DNA of 64,000 bases from Misgurnus anguillicaudatus. Lineage: Eukaryota; Chordata; Actinopteri; Cypriniformes; Cobitidae. Within the stretch, counting starts at the first letter, position 1. Each line of letters starts with the position of its first letter. Under the pieces are notes generated by a model. It saw only the letters and a list, made by a program, of their open reading frames with translations, was not told the DNA's origin and searched no databases. The position numbers were made by a program, and so were the translations under genes. The stretch spans positions 18,886,001-18,950,000 of the forward strand of contig NC_073355.2 in NCBI RefSeq assembly GCF_027580225.2, given 5' to 3'. Of this stretch, positions 59,101 to 62,487 are shown piece by piece.

Positions 59101-61458
59101 AACAGATAGCGAGAATTGACATGTAGTTTTTCAATATTTTTGTATTATTTCTGACTTGATATTTATTTCTTGATTCAGTTGCTGATAAATTGGTACGCCC
59201 AACAATTTAACCATGCTACAAAGTGTTCCTATTAGGGATACATAGTTAGGGTTAGGCTCCTGATTCCCTGTGGCACAAACTGTTTTAAGGAGATTGTAGC
59301 ATTGATTTTAGTTGACCACAGCGCCAGCAGAACAATTTAAATGATCTCATTCAAATCTATAATTTCCCTTGAAAATTTAATAAAGATACCATCGGGTGCG
59401 ATGAAGATACACTAATCTGTTCTTTTCAAACTTCTTTTCATTATTTTTAGTCCCTTGCTGGACTTCATCTCGTCTTGTTTTCCTGAACGGAAATGGTTTT
59501 GCCATTCACACTGTATGCTAGTCATTGGGGCTTATCAGAATGGCCCGACACACATTAAACACACATACAGGCCTGTTCATGTGTCTTTGAGGAGAAGGGT
59601 CAGGGTTCAGTGGAACATCTGCTGAGGTTATGTACAGTTCAGGACAGTGTGTGGGAAACTATGATCACTGCATCTTTAACACACTTAATGAACTGCATGA
59701 ACCACTTATTAAACAATTATTGAATGTTTCTACAACCAAAACCTTGTCCTAGCATGCTTTTACATTAATAGTGGTATAAATCATTTTGTCCAGTTGATCC
59801 TCTTTATGTATCCCAAGTTATGTTAGCGATGTGTATTTAAGGAAATTCAAAGATAGTTAGTATGGTATTGAGGGGCTTGCCATCGATTTTTACAGTATAT
59901 CGCAGTGCTCTGCGGTTATTCAATTCTGCAAAATATATCTTTATGTAATTGCAATCTATACAAGACAAATGTATGGACTTGACACACAATTTATGTATCT
60001 AAAACATAAAGGCTGTCTAAATGATTCTGTGTTTGCTATGCCATCGCCATGTGATTTATGTTATCTATTTTACTCATTACTAAAGGTCCTGTTTACACCT
60101 GGTTTCAATCTTCATTATGGGTGATCATAAGTGGACAGCTAATACAGAGATGTTTCCAAAATAACCCTCTTATACCCTTAAATAGTGCACTATGTGAGGA
60201 AAGAGTCATTTGTGGTGTGTAGTGGTGTCCAAAATCATATTGGACATTAGCGAATGCACTCGTTCAATCCCATGATGCACCGCAATAATAAGTAAATAAT
60301 CACTGTTCACTAATTGAGCATTGAAAACTTTATTAAACTTAATTCTGAATGAATTTCCACATCTCAACACAAGATGGCGCCCACAGCACTTCCTGCACTG
60401 TGTCTGACTTTACTTAACTCATTCAAGTGGACTATATTATTGGACTAATGCATTAGAGATGGTATGGGGGTTATTTCTAACACAGCCCAGGTGTGAACGC
60501 AGTCTGGTCCATCTTGTGAACTTGTCCATCTATAAATGTGAAACCACACATTAAAAAACAAATCAAACCTTCATTTTGTTTCAAATGGCAATCAACATTG
60601 AAATAGCAACTGATTGATGTTATTTGTTAAAGGGACACTCCACTTTTTTTAAAAAATATACCCATTTTCCAGCTCCCTTAGAGTTAAACATTTGATTTTT
60701 ACCGTTTTGGAATCCATTCAGCTGATCTCTGGGTCTGGCGCTAGCACTTTTAGCATAGCTTGCATAATCCATTGAATCTGATTAGACAATTAGCATTGCG
60801 CTAAAAAATAACCAAAGAGTTTCAATATTTTTCCTATTTAAAACTAAGACTCTTCTTTAGTTACATCGCCTACTAAGACCGACAGAAAATTAAAAGTTGT
60901 GATTTTCTAGGCAGATATGGCTAAGAACTATAATCTCATTCTGGCGTAATAATCAGTGATAGTTCCTAGCCATATCTGCCTAGAAAATCACAACTTTTAA
61001 TTTTCTGTCTGTCTTAGTAGATGATGTAACTACAGAAGAGTCAAAGTTTTAAATAGGAAAAATATTGAAACTCTTTGGTCTATTTTGAGCACGATGCTAA
61101 TGGTCTAATCAGATTCAATGGATTGCGCTAAGCTATGCTAAAAGTGCTAGCGCCAGACCCAGAGATCAGCTGAATGGATTCCAAAACGGTAAAAATTAAA
61201 TGTTTAACTCTAGCGAAGCTGGAAAATGAATATATTTTTTTAAAAAGTGGAAAGTCCCTTTAATACTAGGTGTAAACGGGACATTATAATGTTGTAGACA
61301 CCATTTTCACATTATATTAAATTAGGTGCTACTAATCAATCTTGTCATTACATATATTGTTCTTTATGATTGTCTCCCCACAGTACACATCAAGCATGAG
61401 GGCCAAGTACCTAGCCAACGCCCGACCCGACCCCAACAGCAGCTCCTCTGCAAACTAA
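13961..61458 (+). CDS. ttyh3: Tweety family member 3, exons 2-14 (gene-level entry; spliced, 5'-incomplete in window)
   Basis: Thirteen exons join at 13961-14130, 26811-26922, 28946-29166, 33263-33358, 36295-36367, 38535-38610, 41630-41685, 43581-43673, 45923-46015, 47099-47235, 50150-50323, 55557-55632 and 61384-61458. They total 1452 nt: 483 codons plus TAA. The protein aligns end to end with vertebrate TTYH3, including CCTAWCVIIATLVCSAG, GFYGNGET, LYDWYRWLGYL, ALVDCRSLH, DYVQALTG, HMPSLYSCGSSYGSE and NTPLIGRESPPPSY. The family is of about 520 residues, so only the ~40-residue first exon is missing. Tweety proteins are five-pass plasma-membrane proteins with an extracellular N-terminus and a large extracellular domain. 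They were described as large-conductance or volume-sensitive anion channels; cryo-EM structures show dimers without an obvious pore, so the transport role is debated. Two acceptors (before 36295 and 55557) are non-AG. A teleost has more than one ttyh3-like paralogue and I cannot say which this is. Confidence 0.95.
14925..17587. mobile_element. Foldback element with ~230-250-bp inverted arms, TTAA target, interrupted by a nested element
   Basis: The left arm from 14925 (TTAAAAGACAAGTTCGGTATTTTACACTTAA) is repeated inverted at the right (ttaagtgtaaaataccgaacttgtcctttaa, ending 17587), with pairing over about 230 bases, including gagtggtcaggggtgttcac. TTAA bounds both ends. The right arm begins near 15455 (gcgatttttgtg) and is broken at 15506 by an insertion that ends at 17354. 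The original element was thus about 0.8 kb. TTAA targets are used by piggyBac- and Kolobok-type elements. Confidence 0.85.
15507..17364. mobile_element. Nested ~1.85-kb DNA transposon (decayed hAT-like)
   Basis: Inserted in the right arm of the 14925-17587 foldback. The 10-mer CCCCTGACCA lies at 15497-15506 and 17355-17364, consistent with an 8-10-bp target duplication. The left end GGGGCGCGGGAAG and right end CTTCCCGCGCCTCTGCC are inverted with a 4-base indel. At 15837-15899 a short frame begins MSQKRILDFFSITQRKIPED and stops; it recalls the N-terminus of TTF-type zinc finger hAT transposases, but this is weak. The rest is AT-rich decay. Confidence 0.65.
19105..20400. repeat. Composite repetitive tract in intron 2
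   Basis: 19108-19270 (gcgcattgtgtaactttaagaagg, cttgacagaaatgcaatataatatac, ccttagaatgagccgttttta) is a fragment of a common fish repeat. 19332 onward (TAGAGGTCGACCGATATGG) looks like a hAT terminus. 19650-19669 is a run of 20 C. 19743-20310 has inverted ends gctatgtttacacggaaacg and aatgtaaacgaaagg. 20337-20392 is the reverse of the family at 10460. Boundaries between pieces are not resolved. Confidence 0.5.
19650..19669. repeat. Poly(C) tract, 20 bases
   Basis: An uninterrupted run of twenty C on the + strand. Its length is likely polymorphic or mis-called. Confidence 0.95.
21907..22196. mobile_element. 290-bp TTAA foldback MITE
   Basis: TTAAAGGAAAAGTTTACTCAAAAATGAAAATT at the left is the imperfect inverse of the right end (aaataaaaatctcaggtttaaaactatccatttaa). 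cacaaaagaagatattttgat and atcaaaatatcttcttttgtg pair exactly across the centre. TTAA at both ends is the probable target. This family type is very common in cyprinid genomes. Confidence 0.85.
22211..22901 (+). mobile_element. 691-bp hAT-type non-autonomous element with perfect 8-bp target duplication
   Basis: Termini TAGGAATGTGCGATA and TATCGCCCAACACTA are inverted with a few mismatches. CCCCCATG flanks both sides (22203-22210 and 22902-22909) without mismatch. An internal segment 22378-22625, with cacggcgc at the left and gcgccgtg at the right, is a nested copy of the family seen at 10727. It is the best-preserved of three copies in the window (others 2772 and 6845). Confidence 0.88.
25150..26058. 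mobile_element. 909-bp near-palindromic TTAA foldback element
   Basis: The left arm (25150-25540) and right arm (25640-26058) are near-perfect inverted repeats, for example ccagataatttactcaccaccatgtcatcc against ggatgacatggtggtgagtaaattatctgg, and gcaaaacgattgtcatttttgacaa against ttgtcaaaaatgacaatcgttttgc. TTAA bounds both ends (25150-25153 and 26055-26058). The short centre carries acgt-rich unpaired sequence. No ORF. The high arm identity suggests a fairly recent insertion. Confidence 0.9.
26811..26922 (+). CDS. ttyh3: ttyh3 exon 3 (end of TM2, start of extracellular domain)
   Basis: The acceptor is tctccttacag and the donor is CTG|gtgaga. The first base completes the serine codon begun in exon 2, giving SAGIAVGFYGNGE, the strongly conserved exit of TM2 into the large extracellular domain. 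HANRTLAG contains an N-R-T sequon for N-glycosylation that mammalian TTYH3 also has. The exon ends in phase 0. Intron 2 before it is 12.7 kb. Confidence 0.95.
27103..27786. mobile_element. hAT-type element (TAGGGGTGTCACGATT termini)
   Basis: TAAGGGTGTCACGATT at the left and GAATCGTGACACCCCTA at the right are inverted. Target duplication CCTTGTCT (27095-27102) against CCTTGGCT (27787-27794) matches 7 of 8. Sub-terminal aaatcga/tcgaat motifs are on both sides. An internal frame at 27171-27380 (starting MESSMLPRPHVTSGRLAKRKK) has no recognised domain and is probably chance or a decayed relic. Confidence 0.88.
27805..27860 (+). repeat. SINE/LINE 3'-tail remnant
   Basis: tttggataagagcgtctgccaaatgcatgaatgta is the 3' tail sequence shared by cyprinid tRNA-derived SINEs and their L2-type LINE partners. 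No tRNA-like head is attached, so it is a 5'-truncated copy. The same tail is seen in reverse at 56795-56830. Confidence 0.65.
27882..28380. mobile_element. ~500-bp TTAA-type foldback MITE
   Basis: Left TTAAAGGGATACTCCTGCCAAATATCAAAATTACCC pairs with right gggtaatttttaatatttggccggagtatcag; cacatttggagttattttagtaaatg pairs with catttactgaaataactccaaatgtg. The left TTAA is intact; the right one has decayed to tttag. Confidence 0.85.
28391..28837. mobile_element. 447-bp TTAA foldback MITE, same family as 57003-57395
   Basis: The left arm ttacctcaacttagacgaattaatac pairs with the right arm gtatattaatttgtctaagttgaggtaa; attcattcctatggctcc and ttggagccatatggggc sit toward the centre. A tandem duplication of attcctatggctccaaac is seen at 28531-28571. 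TTAA occurs at 28391 and 28834. It abuts the previous foldback by ten bases. Confidence 0.85.
28946..29166 (+). CDS. ttyh3: ttyh3 exon 4 (extracellular helical domain)
   Basis: The acceptor is gtttgtgtag and the donor is TACAG|gtacgt. The exon encodes an alpha-helical part of the extracellular domain from ISESTSAQ to VNIELYDWYR. The early part diverges from mammalian TTYH3, while IPFW, the helix before it and LYDWYR are conserved. NNLT supplies a second N-glycosylation sequon. The arginine of DWYR is completed by the first base of exon 5; a conserved basic residue near here was reported to influence conductance in mammalian tweety proteins. Confidence 0.93.
29998..33099 (+). mobile_element. 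L2/CR1-like non-LTR retrotransposon, apparently full length, sense to ttyh3
   Basis: The element begins around aggaagatggcggcgcgggtgac, the usual 5' start of this fish LINE type, and runs through a single intact ORF and a ~150-nt 3' UTR. It ends in gacaataaaggcaatcaaggcaatcaaa, a short tandem tail (GGCAATCAA twice) as in the L2 group rather than poly(A). No convincing target duplication was seen, which is usual for that group. Clade placement is from motif style only. Confidence 0.88.
30004..32952 (+). CDS. LINE ORF: AP-like endonuclease plus reverse transcriptase, 982 aa
   Basis: One uninterrupted frame, with ATG in a good context (gaagATGg). An EEP/AP endonuclease occupies about residues 115-325, with its catalytic set present: SNARSL (N119), TETW (E151), GDFN (D270, N272), LDHV (D298) and SDH (D320, H321). 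The reverse transcriptase spans about 535-800: AAGPDGIPG, NYRPVAL, FVDFSSTF (D671), GAPQGCVLSPLL and FADD (D760, D761). A thumb and connection region follows to the end. An N-terminal hydrophobic stretch (residues 5-32) resembles a signal anchor but is probably incidental. Such proteins nick target DNA and prime reverse transcription from the element's own RNA. The intact frame and motifs suggest recent, possibly still competent, activity. Confidence 0.93.
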   Translation: MAARVTAAALLFPMWSCLFVLCSFGLFISASMNTRTYNRQELLKIGTSYGELHVSTTYSFEHLPPEIARPAGSRWIIIPGDKRRRRRKERQQKRGCRAGIRVQLRRAPHRPALPSLLMSNARSLCNKMDELAMSIEANRYAKDCSLVVITETWLHSGIPDEAIMLAGRTAHRADRTANSRKSKGGGLCIYSNNSWSCDATVTERHCSPDLEFVTLRCRPFYLPREFTVVFITAVYIPPSANASVAIDILQTSVNTLQSAHPDGIFIVAGDFNHVNLRTALPKFYQHVTCSTRGAKTLDHVYSNIRGAYKVSPLPHLGQSDHLTLFLTPAYRAVFKRSVHTVKLTKLWPATAIPQLQDCFERTDWALFSQQSLEDYTCTVLHYIKTCIDNVTVERQVKYYQNNKPWMNNEVKLLLKNRDKAFRSRDMELYSTARSNLKTGIKEAKAAYRRKVEGHFNEGDPRRVWQGIQRLTNFKVSKDPSPSTSSNLAEELNLFFARFEVNETWNESTLTTPTTVLPTDALTLCLSVEEVRRAFLGVNPRKAAGPDGIPGRVLRDCADQLAEVFTSIFNISLSTCSIPKCLKSAIIVPIPKTTAVNSLNNYRPVALTSTIMKCFERLLLPHIKASLPPTLDQHQFAYKANRSTADAINTALHCVLTHLEHPGTYARLLFVDFSSTFNCIIPGRLVSKLYGLGISTNICRWIFDFLTDRPQSVRLGSHLSSVLTLSTGAPQGCVLSPLLYILYTHDCTPVHESNTFIKFADDTTVIGLIHNNDEFAYRDEIQKLSTWCSNNNLSLNASKTKEVVVDFRRKRTDPVSVNINGDTVERVKDFKFLGTYISEDLTWATNITALVKKAQQRLYFLRSLNKINLSQKLLLSFYNCSVQSIITHDILVWFSSCTTTDKKALDRIRKSAQNMIQIQLPSLTDIYHIRCLQRAKNIIRDCFHPGHYHFTLLPSGRRYRSFKGRTSRLLNSFYPTAIKYLNS
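33263..33358 (+). CDS. ttyh3: ttyh3 exon 5 (TM3)
   Basis: The acceptor is ttgtctttag and the donor is ATTGG|gtaaga. WLGYLCLLLFDVLICLLVL forms the third membrane helix, followed by the conserved intracellular link LIRNSKGILIG. The exon ends with the two bases GG of a glycine codon. Its last nine bases (33350-33358) recur exactly at the 3' end of intron 5, which matters for reading the next acceptor. Confidence 0.94.
34103..34190. repeat. 88-bp foldback MITE
   Basis: TTAAAGGAGTAGTCCACTTTAAA at the left pairs with tttaaagtggactactccttta at the right around a 40-base centre. The right TTAA is lost (tttagt). Confidence 0.85.
34685..35029. repeat. Foldback MITE with AAGACAAAAATACTA arms
   Basis: aagacaaaaatactaacaa appears near 34715 and again at 34987 as aagacaaaaatactaagtaag; gccacaggggtaag pairs with cttaccccattggc across the centre. 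The right edge ctttttcagtgcagt resembles a CACTG terminus. Boundaries are approximate. Confidence 0.6.
36295..36367 (+). CDS. ttyh3: ttyh3 exon 6 (TM4), with non-AG acceptor
   Basis: The exon encodes G-VCILGVLALIISWGSLG-VELSVSS, the fourth membrane helix, matching vertebrate TTYH3 without gaps, and has a good donor TCG|gtaagt. To keep the reading frame and the conserved GVC the exon must begin at 36295, but the intron then ends in GG, not AG. There is no AG between the in-frame upstream stop at 36260-36262 and this point. The first in-frame AG downstream (36329-36330) would delete 12 residues of the helix. The coding content is certain; the splice boundary is not. Confidence 0.85.
37442..37978 (+). 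mobile_element. Tc1/mariner-like element, internally deleted
   Basis: CACTCACCTAAAGGATTATTAGGAACACC at the left and ggtgttcctaataatcctttaggttagtg at the right are inverted repeats with one mismatch. TA flanks both ends (37440-37441 and 37979-37980). At 537 bp it is about a third of a full Tc1 element; the DNA-binding half of the transposase has been lost. Confidence 0.92.
37488..37886 (+). pseudogene. Tc1-like transposase, C-terminal fragment (132 aa)
   Basis: The frame contains FQQDNAACHKA (second catalytic Asp) and PPQSPDLNPIEHLWD (third catalytic Glu), about 35 residues apart as in Tc1 DD34E transposases. The paired-like helix-turn-helix domains and most of the first catalytic segment are missing. 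Without them the protein could not bind its termini, so it is scored as a broken gene although the frame is open. Confidence 0.9.
38535..38610 (+). CDS. ttyh3: ttyh3 exon 7 (extracellular loop)
   Basis: The acceptor is cttgtttcag and the donor is AAAG|gtacgt. The exon encodes GISDFCAAPDMFITKVSKQYTF, the start of the second extracellular segment. The SDFC cysteine is conserved in TTYH3 and is expected to be disulfide-bonded. It leaves one base (G) that completes an aspartate in exon 8. Confidence 0.93.
38611..41629 (+). other. ttyh3 intron 7
   Basis: Bounded by gtacgt and cttcacag. No repeat is recognised except an AT run at 39347-39360. 39780-39990 is locally GC-rich with an open frame (see candidate at 39825). 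The remainder is AT-rich with nothing recognisable. Confidence 0.7.
39825..39937 (+). other. Coding-like segment in intron 7, possible cryptic last exon
   Basis: After gtccgttttag the frame left by exon 7 (one base over) continues as GSPLRKLRVNVANSSICVGV to a TAG at 39935-39937. The first ~25 codons are mostly G/C-ending in an AT-rich intron. It would end ttyh3 before the fifth helix, so a functional product is doubtful. A conserved non-coding element is as likely. Confidence 0.2.
41630..41685 (+). CDS. ttyh3: ttyh3 exon 8 (extracellular)
   Basis: This is a short exon with acceptor ctcttcacag and donor CAGCAG|gtaatc. It encodes DILQYYLTCSVGQVNPFQQ, almost identical to the mammalian segment, including the conserved YYLxC cysteine and NPFQQ. 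It ends in phase 0. Confidence 0.93.
41686..43580 (+). other. ttyh3 intron 8
   Basis: Bounded by gtaatc and tgtcttgtag. ttttaaaggtgccataactg (41855) and agggagtgttcacacca (42567) look like ends of decayed MITEs. Otherwise nothing recognisable; the open frames are short and lack homology. Confidence 0.6.
43581..43673 (+). CDS. ttyh3: ttyh3 exon 9 (extracellular helix)
   Basis: The acceptor is atgtcttgtag and the donor is AAG|gtgagc. It is 31 codons in phase 0: KLSGGHKALVEMQDDVSELL continuing to REYPKTK. KLSGxHKALVEMQD is diagnostic for TTYH3. A GT microsatellite follows 30 bases into the intron. Confidence 0.94.
43703..43728 (+). repeat. GT microsatellite
   Basis: A (GT)n run interrupted by atgc, just inside intron 9. 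Confidence 0.9.
44205..44690. mobile_element. Foldback MITE (GTGCTATTTAG motif) split by a hAT insertion
   Basis: The left arm acactctaaaaacaaacggtgctaaatagcactaaaa and the right arm ttttagtgctatttagtgtagtgtagt are inverted, with tgattacaagg/cttgtaatcata pairing further in. The hAT at 44342-44619 breaks it between gtgctttataggtgtgataaag and ctatatagcac. Edges are approximate. Confidence 0.65.
44342..44619. mobile_element. 278-bp hAT (Charlie-type) element
   Basis: CAGTGGTTCTCAAAC at the left and GTTTGAGAACCACTG at the right are perfect 15-bp inverted repeats, the classic hAT-Charlie terminus. Inward, gcggcccccttt and gcggcccccc continue the similarity. The flanks TGATAAAG and CTATATAG match only in part, so the target duplication has decayed. 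No transposase. Confidence 0.88.
45194..45798. mobile_element. 605-bp hAT-type element with perfect 8-bp target duplication
   Basis: TAGAGGTCTTCTCGGGTCC at the left and GGACCCGTGAAGACCTCTA at the right are inverted repeats with two mismatches. ATGCACAG flanks both ends (45186-45193 and 45799-45806) exactly. Repeated acccgacccg motifs fill the sub-termini. Non-coding. Confidence 0.92.
45923..46015 (+). CDS. ttyh3: ttyh3 exon 10 (extracellular helix)
   Basis: The acceptor is gtgtgtttttag and the donor is ATG|gtaaga. It is 31 codons in phase 0, with LNSTEVGLHQLTALVDCRSLHM. LNSTEV carries the third N-glycosylation sequon (N-S-T) and DCRSLH the conserved cysteine of this domain. Confidence 0.95.
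46016..47098 (+). other. ttyh3 intron 10
   Basis: Bounded by gtaaga and ctgtgcag. About 1.1 kb with no repeat or gene recognised; tagtatatagtatatatac at 46873 is a simple AT run. Confidence 0.75.
47099..47235 (+). CDS. ttyh3: ttyh3 exon 11 (TM5)
   Basis: The acceptor is tgtctctgtgcag and the donor is AAAAG|gtgagg. It begins DYVQALTGICYDGLEG, then the fifth membrane helix (LIYLVLFSFITALMFTSVI), then the cytosolic start CSVPHTWHSKR. It ends with two bases (AG) of an arginine codon. The next exon could be either 50150 (standard tail) or the candidate at 48232, since both are in phase. Confidence 0.95.
47321..48020. mobile_element. Foldback element, longer relative of 60627-61263
   Basis: The left arm from ctttttttgaaaatatgctaattttccagctccgctagagttaaac pairs with the right arm ending gctatgctaaaaatggtaccgcc. 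The arm sequence ttgatttttaccgttttggaatccattcagctgatctctgggtctggc is shared with 60677-60740. A second inverted pair inside (gctgcaggaggcgcaatgat at 47638 and atcattgcgcctcctgcagc at 47730) makes this copy longer. The terminal TTAA is lost. Confidence 0.8.
48232..48340 (+). CDS. Candidate alternative last exon of ttyh3
   Basis: After the possible acceptors ttttattag (ending 48231) or tttataag (ending 48240) the frame left open by exon 11 continues without a stop into QINSEKHEILEAYRRLGESQ, then a short tail ending at TAG 48338-48340. Most codons between 48242 and 48310 end in G or C, unlike the AT-rich intron around them, and the codons look like real coding sequence. Used as a last exon it would replace the standard cytosolic tail with about 35 residues. 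TTYH1 is known to have isoforms with a short alternative tail, so the arrangement has a precedent in the family. I do not recognise the peptide. It could also be an exon fragment of another gene carried in by a repeat. Confidence 0.4.
50150..50323 (+). CDS. ttyh3: ttyh3 exon 12 (cytosolic tail)
   Basis: The acceptor is gttgtttgcag and the donor is TACAT|gtgagt. It encodes PDEDSEEES, an acidic stretch, then a His/Gln/Asn-rich link and the conserved HMPSLYSCGSSYGSE followed by SNAPVTEYM. The serine- and tyrosine-rich tail is cytosolic and offers likely phosphorylation sites. The final methionine is split with exon 13. The exon's last five bases TACAT are repeated at the end of intron 12. Confidence 0.95.
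51012..51085 (+). repeat. Left ~74-bp direct repeat flanking LINE remnant
   Basis: Runs gacttttatttctcaataaaactttgactacttgac... to ...aactaactaacta. It matches 52417-52490 with a few substitutions and one- or two-base indels. It is best read as one copy of a long target duplication. Confidence 0.8.
51086..52416 (+). pseudogene. Decayed RNase H-bearing LINE (I/Nimb-like), 3' part
   Basis: 51099-51464 encodes a segment with IPPWDIKKPFILLDLSK, typical of the region before RNase H in I-group LINEs. A frameshift follows, then YTDGSK (51593), TAEANALLLALK (51645), DSKSCLDSLE (51718) and, after more stops, GIPGHSGI and NEKADNAAKEAL (51837-51900). These are the RNase H catalytic Asp, Glu, Asp and the terminal GHSG/NExAD motif. 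The C-terminal Cys/His region is recognisable near 52090-52200. Several frameshifts and stops make it inactive. It ends in aaaagaaagaaagaaag. The reverse transcriptase and endonuclease are absent, so it is 5'-truncated. Confidence 0.8.
52417..52490 (+). repeat. Right ~74-bp direct repeat flanking LINE remnant
   Basis: gacttttatttcacaataaaactttgactacttt... to ...aaaactaactag, the second copy of 51012-51085, starting directly after the (GAAA)n tail of the LINE. Confidence 0.8.
52843..52985 (+). repeat. Fragment of TGTGACCCTGGACCACAAAACC repeat
   Basis: Starts tgtgaccctggaccacaaaaccag and contains atcatctgaaagctgaataaatag, both landmarks of a very common cyprinid DNA repeat. The opposite terminus (tggtccagggtcaca) is missing. 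Confidence 0.7.
53217..53325. repeat. 109-bp MITE (GGGTGCGTTTCCC termini)
   Basis: GGGTGCGTTTCCCAAAAGCA at the left and tgctttcgggaaacgcaccc at the right are inverted with one mismatch; aactatggtc and gaccatagtt pair inside. Confidence 0.88.
53356..54311. mobile_element. 956-bp foldback element, TTAA target
   Basis: Left ttaaagtcagagtaggcaggttta and right attcctgcctatcctgcctttaa are inverted; ctttatataccaatacataagtaaaatgtaagtactctgaaaaagagagtataaaa pairs with its complement at 54209-54275. TTAA lies at 53356-53359 and 54308-54311. Open frames at 54014-54289 lie in the right arm and loop and show no homology. Confidence 0.88.
55557..55632 (+). CDS. ttyh3: ttyh3 exon 13 (cytosolic tail, start of PPxY), non-AG acceptor
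   Basis: The exon encodes (M)TQNANFPNPRCENTPLIGRE then SPPPS, nearly identical to mammalian TTYH3, with donor TCT|gtaagt. To match homologues it should begin at 55557, but the intron would then end tttacat, not AG. The nearest upstream AG (55513-55514) would keep the frame and add 14 hydrophobic residues. The AG at 55562-55563 is out of frame. Coding content is certain; the 5' edge is not. Confidence 0.86.
56781..56946 (-). repeat. tRNA-derived SINE, minus strand
   Basis: Read on the minus strand: a tRNA-like head with A box-like tgtagagcattacgttagcag and B box-like ggtattcgaaccc, then a 3' tail cgctttggaaataagcatctaccaaatgcataaatgca. That tail is the one shared with cyprinid L2-type LINEs, which presumably supply the mobilising enzyme. 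Diverged and inactive-looking. Confidence 0.7.
57003..57395. mobile_element. 393-bp TTAA foldback MITE
   Basis: ttaaaggaatagtctatttgagttattacctcaacttagacgaattaatac is the imperfect inverse of gtattaattcgtctaggttgaggtaataacatagtttaatgtggcaaaagggtagactattcctttaa. TTAA occurs at both ends (57003-57006 and 57392-57395). Same family as 28391-28837, here better preserved. Confidence 0.88.
57784..58719. mobile_element. 936-bp hAT-type element in the minisatellite
   Basis: CAGGGGTCTCCGACACG at the left and GGTTGGAGACCCCTG at the right are inverted, a typical hAT terminus. Flanks CCCTCAAG and CCCTATAG match 6 of 8; CCCTATAG is the satellite consensus, so the right copy shows the original target. Repeated gtagctcg/gagctac motifs sit at both ends. 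No transposase frame is intact. Confidence 0.88.
60085..61284. repeat. Host element with GTTTACACCTGGT termini around a foldback
   Basis: ggtcctgtttacacctggt (60086) and actaggtgtaaacgggacat (61264) are inverted. Between them lie non-repetitive sequence and the foldback 60627-61263, which sits directly against the right end. It resembles the pair at 20525 and 23080. Confidence 0.5.
60627..61263. mobile_element. 637-bp TTAA foldback element
   Basis: The left arm ttaaagggacactccac... and right arm ...gtggaaagtccctttaa pair over about 300 bases, including attcagctgatctctgggtctggcgctagcac and its complement, and aactttaattttctgtc-type sequence at the centre. TTAA occurs at both ends. High arm identity. 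The shorter, cleaner relative of 47321-48020. Confidence 0.9.
61384..61458 (+). CDS. ttyh3: ttyh3 exon 14, terminal coding exon
   Basis: The acceptor is gtctccccacag. The exon begins with tyrosine, completing PPPS|Y, a PPxY motif of the sort that binds WW domains of Nedd4-family ubiquitin ligases (shown for TTYH2 with Nedd4-2). TSSMRAKYLA is conserved; the last residues NARPDPNSSSSAN resemble the mammalian tail in composition only. TAA is at 61456-61458. Confidence 0.95.
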   Translation, partial: YTSSMRAKYLANARPDPNSSSSAN

Positions 61459-62466
61459 AAGGACCCTATGTTCACTTCCTCCGGTGGTCAACAAATCGCA
61501 CACATGCACACACACGCACATCTTGTTCCCACAGACCAAAAAAAATTCACCTCCAGGCCCACCATCCAGATGCTTCAAGTGAAGAGCAAGTGATTTTGAA
61601 GTTTTTTAAGCTCTCCAACTAATAAAGGACACCATTGCATCATGTAAATACTACTGTCACGTGAACGTTTCAGAAGCCTCTCACGCAATTTCCAGATGGG
61701 CCGGCTTCGAGGTCAGGCAGCTAGTTCATCGGGCGGCAGCAGAAGGTTATGAGTGTGAACTTCCCATTACCCTGATATACCCTGAGTCATGTGCGTCTGT
61801 CCATGCTGACCTTGCTCATTTGTGGTGCTCTTGCCAGAGGTTCAGAGGACTCCAGAACCGGACCGGGGTGTAATGCCCTTCACTTTACATTCCTGCGTGG
61901 CCTCTGTCCTCTGGTGATTTGAAATAATGTGACCCTCTTCGTATGCAGGACACACTGCCAGCCCTATCATCTGGACTCATCTACTGTAATGTATCCATGA
62001 AGGAACCTATCTAATCTAAATAGTGTGAGAAATGCAGTCGTCAGGCGCCTCCGGTTTGTTTTGTAAATAATGAAAATGACCCGTGCTGATAAATATAAGG
62101 GACGTAACGGAAACATACTCTGTGGAAGTATGCTGACGTAAATGTTTGGACATGTACATGCCAAACATGCATACTTGCATTATTGTGGCATTTGTGCACA
62201 ACACGTTGCTTTATGAATTGCATTTTAGCACAAAATGACTCGAGTAGGGTATTTTTAGCTTTTAACCTGTAGCATAAATTGCCTTCAATGAGGCTAATCG
62301 GATTCAGATGTCTCATTTACAGGTTTGTGTCGTAGGTGTGTGAAGCAATGGCTGAATAATGATTTGCAGCTATTCTGGTTTTTATTATTACACATGGATA
62401 ACACAAATCACTTAATGACTGCAGTAAGCCTCAAATTTACATCAACTGCCAATACTGGAAAACCAT

Positions 62467-62487
62467 GATGATGATGATGATGATGAT
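62467..62487 (+). repeat. GAT trinucleotide microsatellite in 3' UTR
   Basis: About seven tandem gat units. Confidence 0.9.

Larger units (their letters stand above)
55633..61383 (+). other. ttyh3 intron 13
   Basis: Bounded by gtaagt and tccccacag. It holds a SINE (56781), a foldback (57003), a ~20-bp minisatellite broken by a hAT (56620-59095) and an element pair at 60085-61284. 55640-56600 and 59100-60080 show nothing recognisable. Confidence 0.7.

Noticed and set aside
61661..61873. 70-codon frame in the ttyh3 3' UTR
   Set aside because: No homology, and a position within the UTR; a translated downstream ORF cannot be supported from sequence alone.
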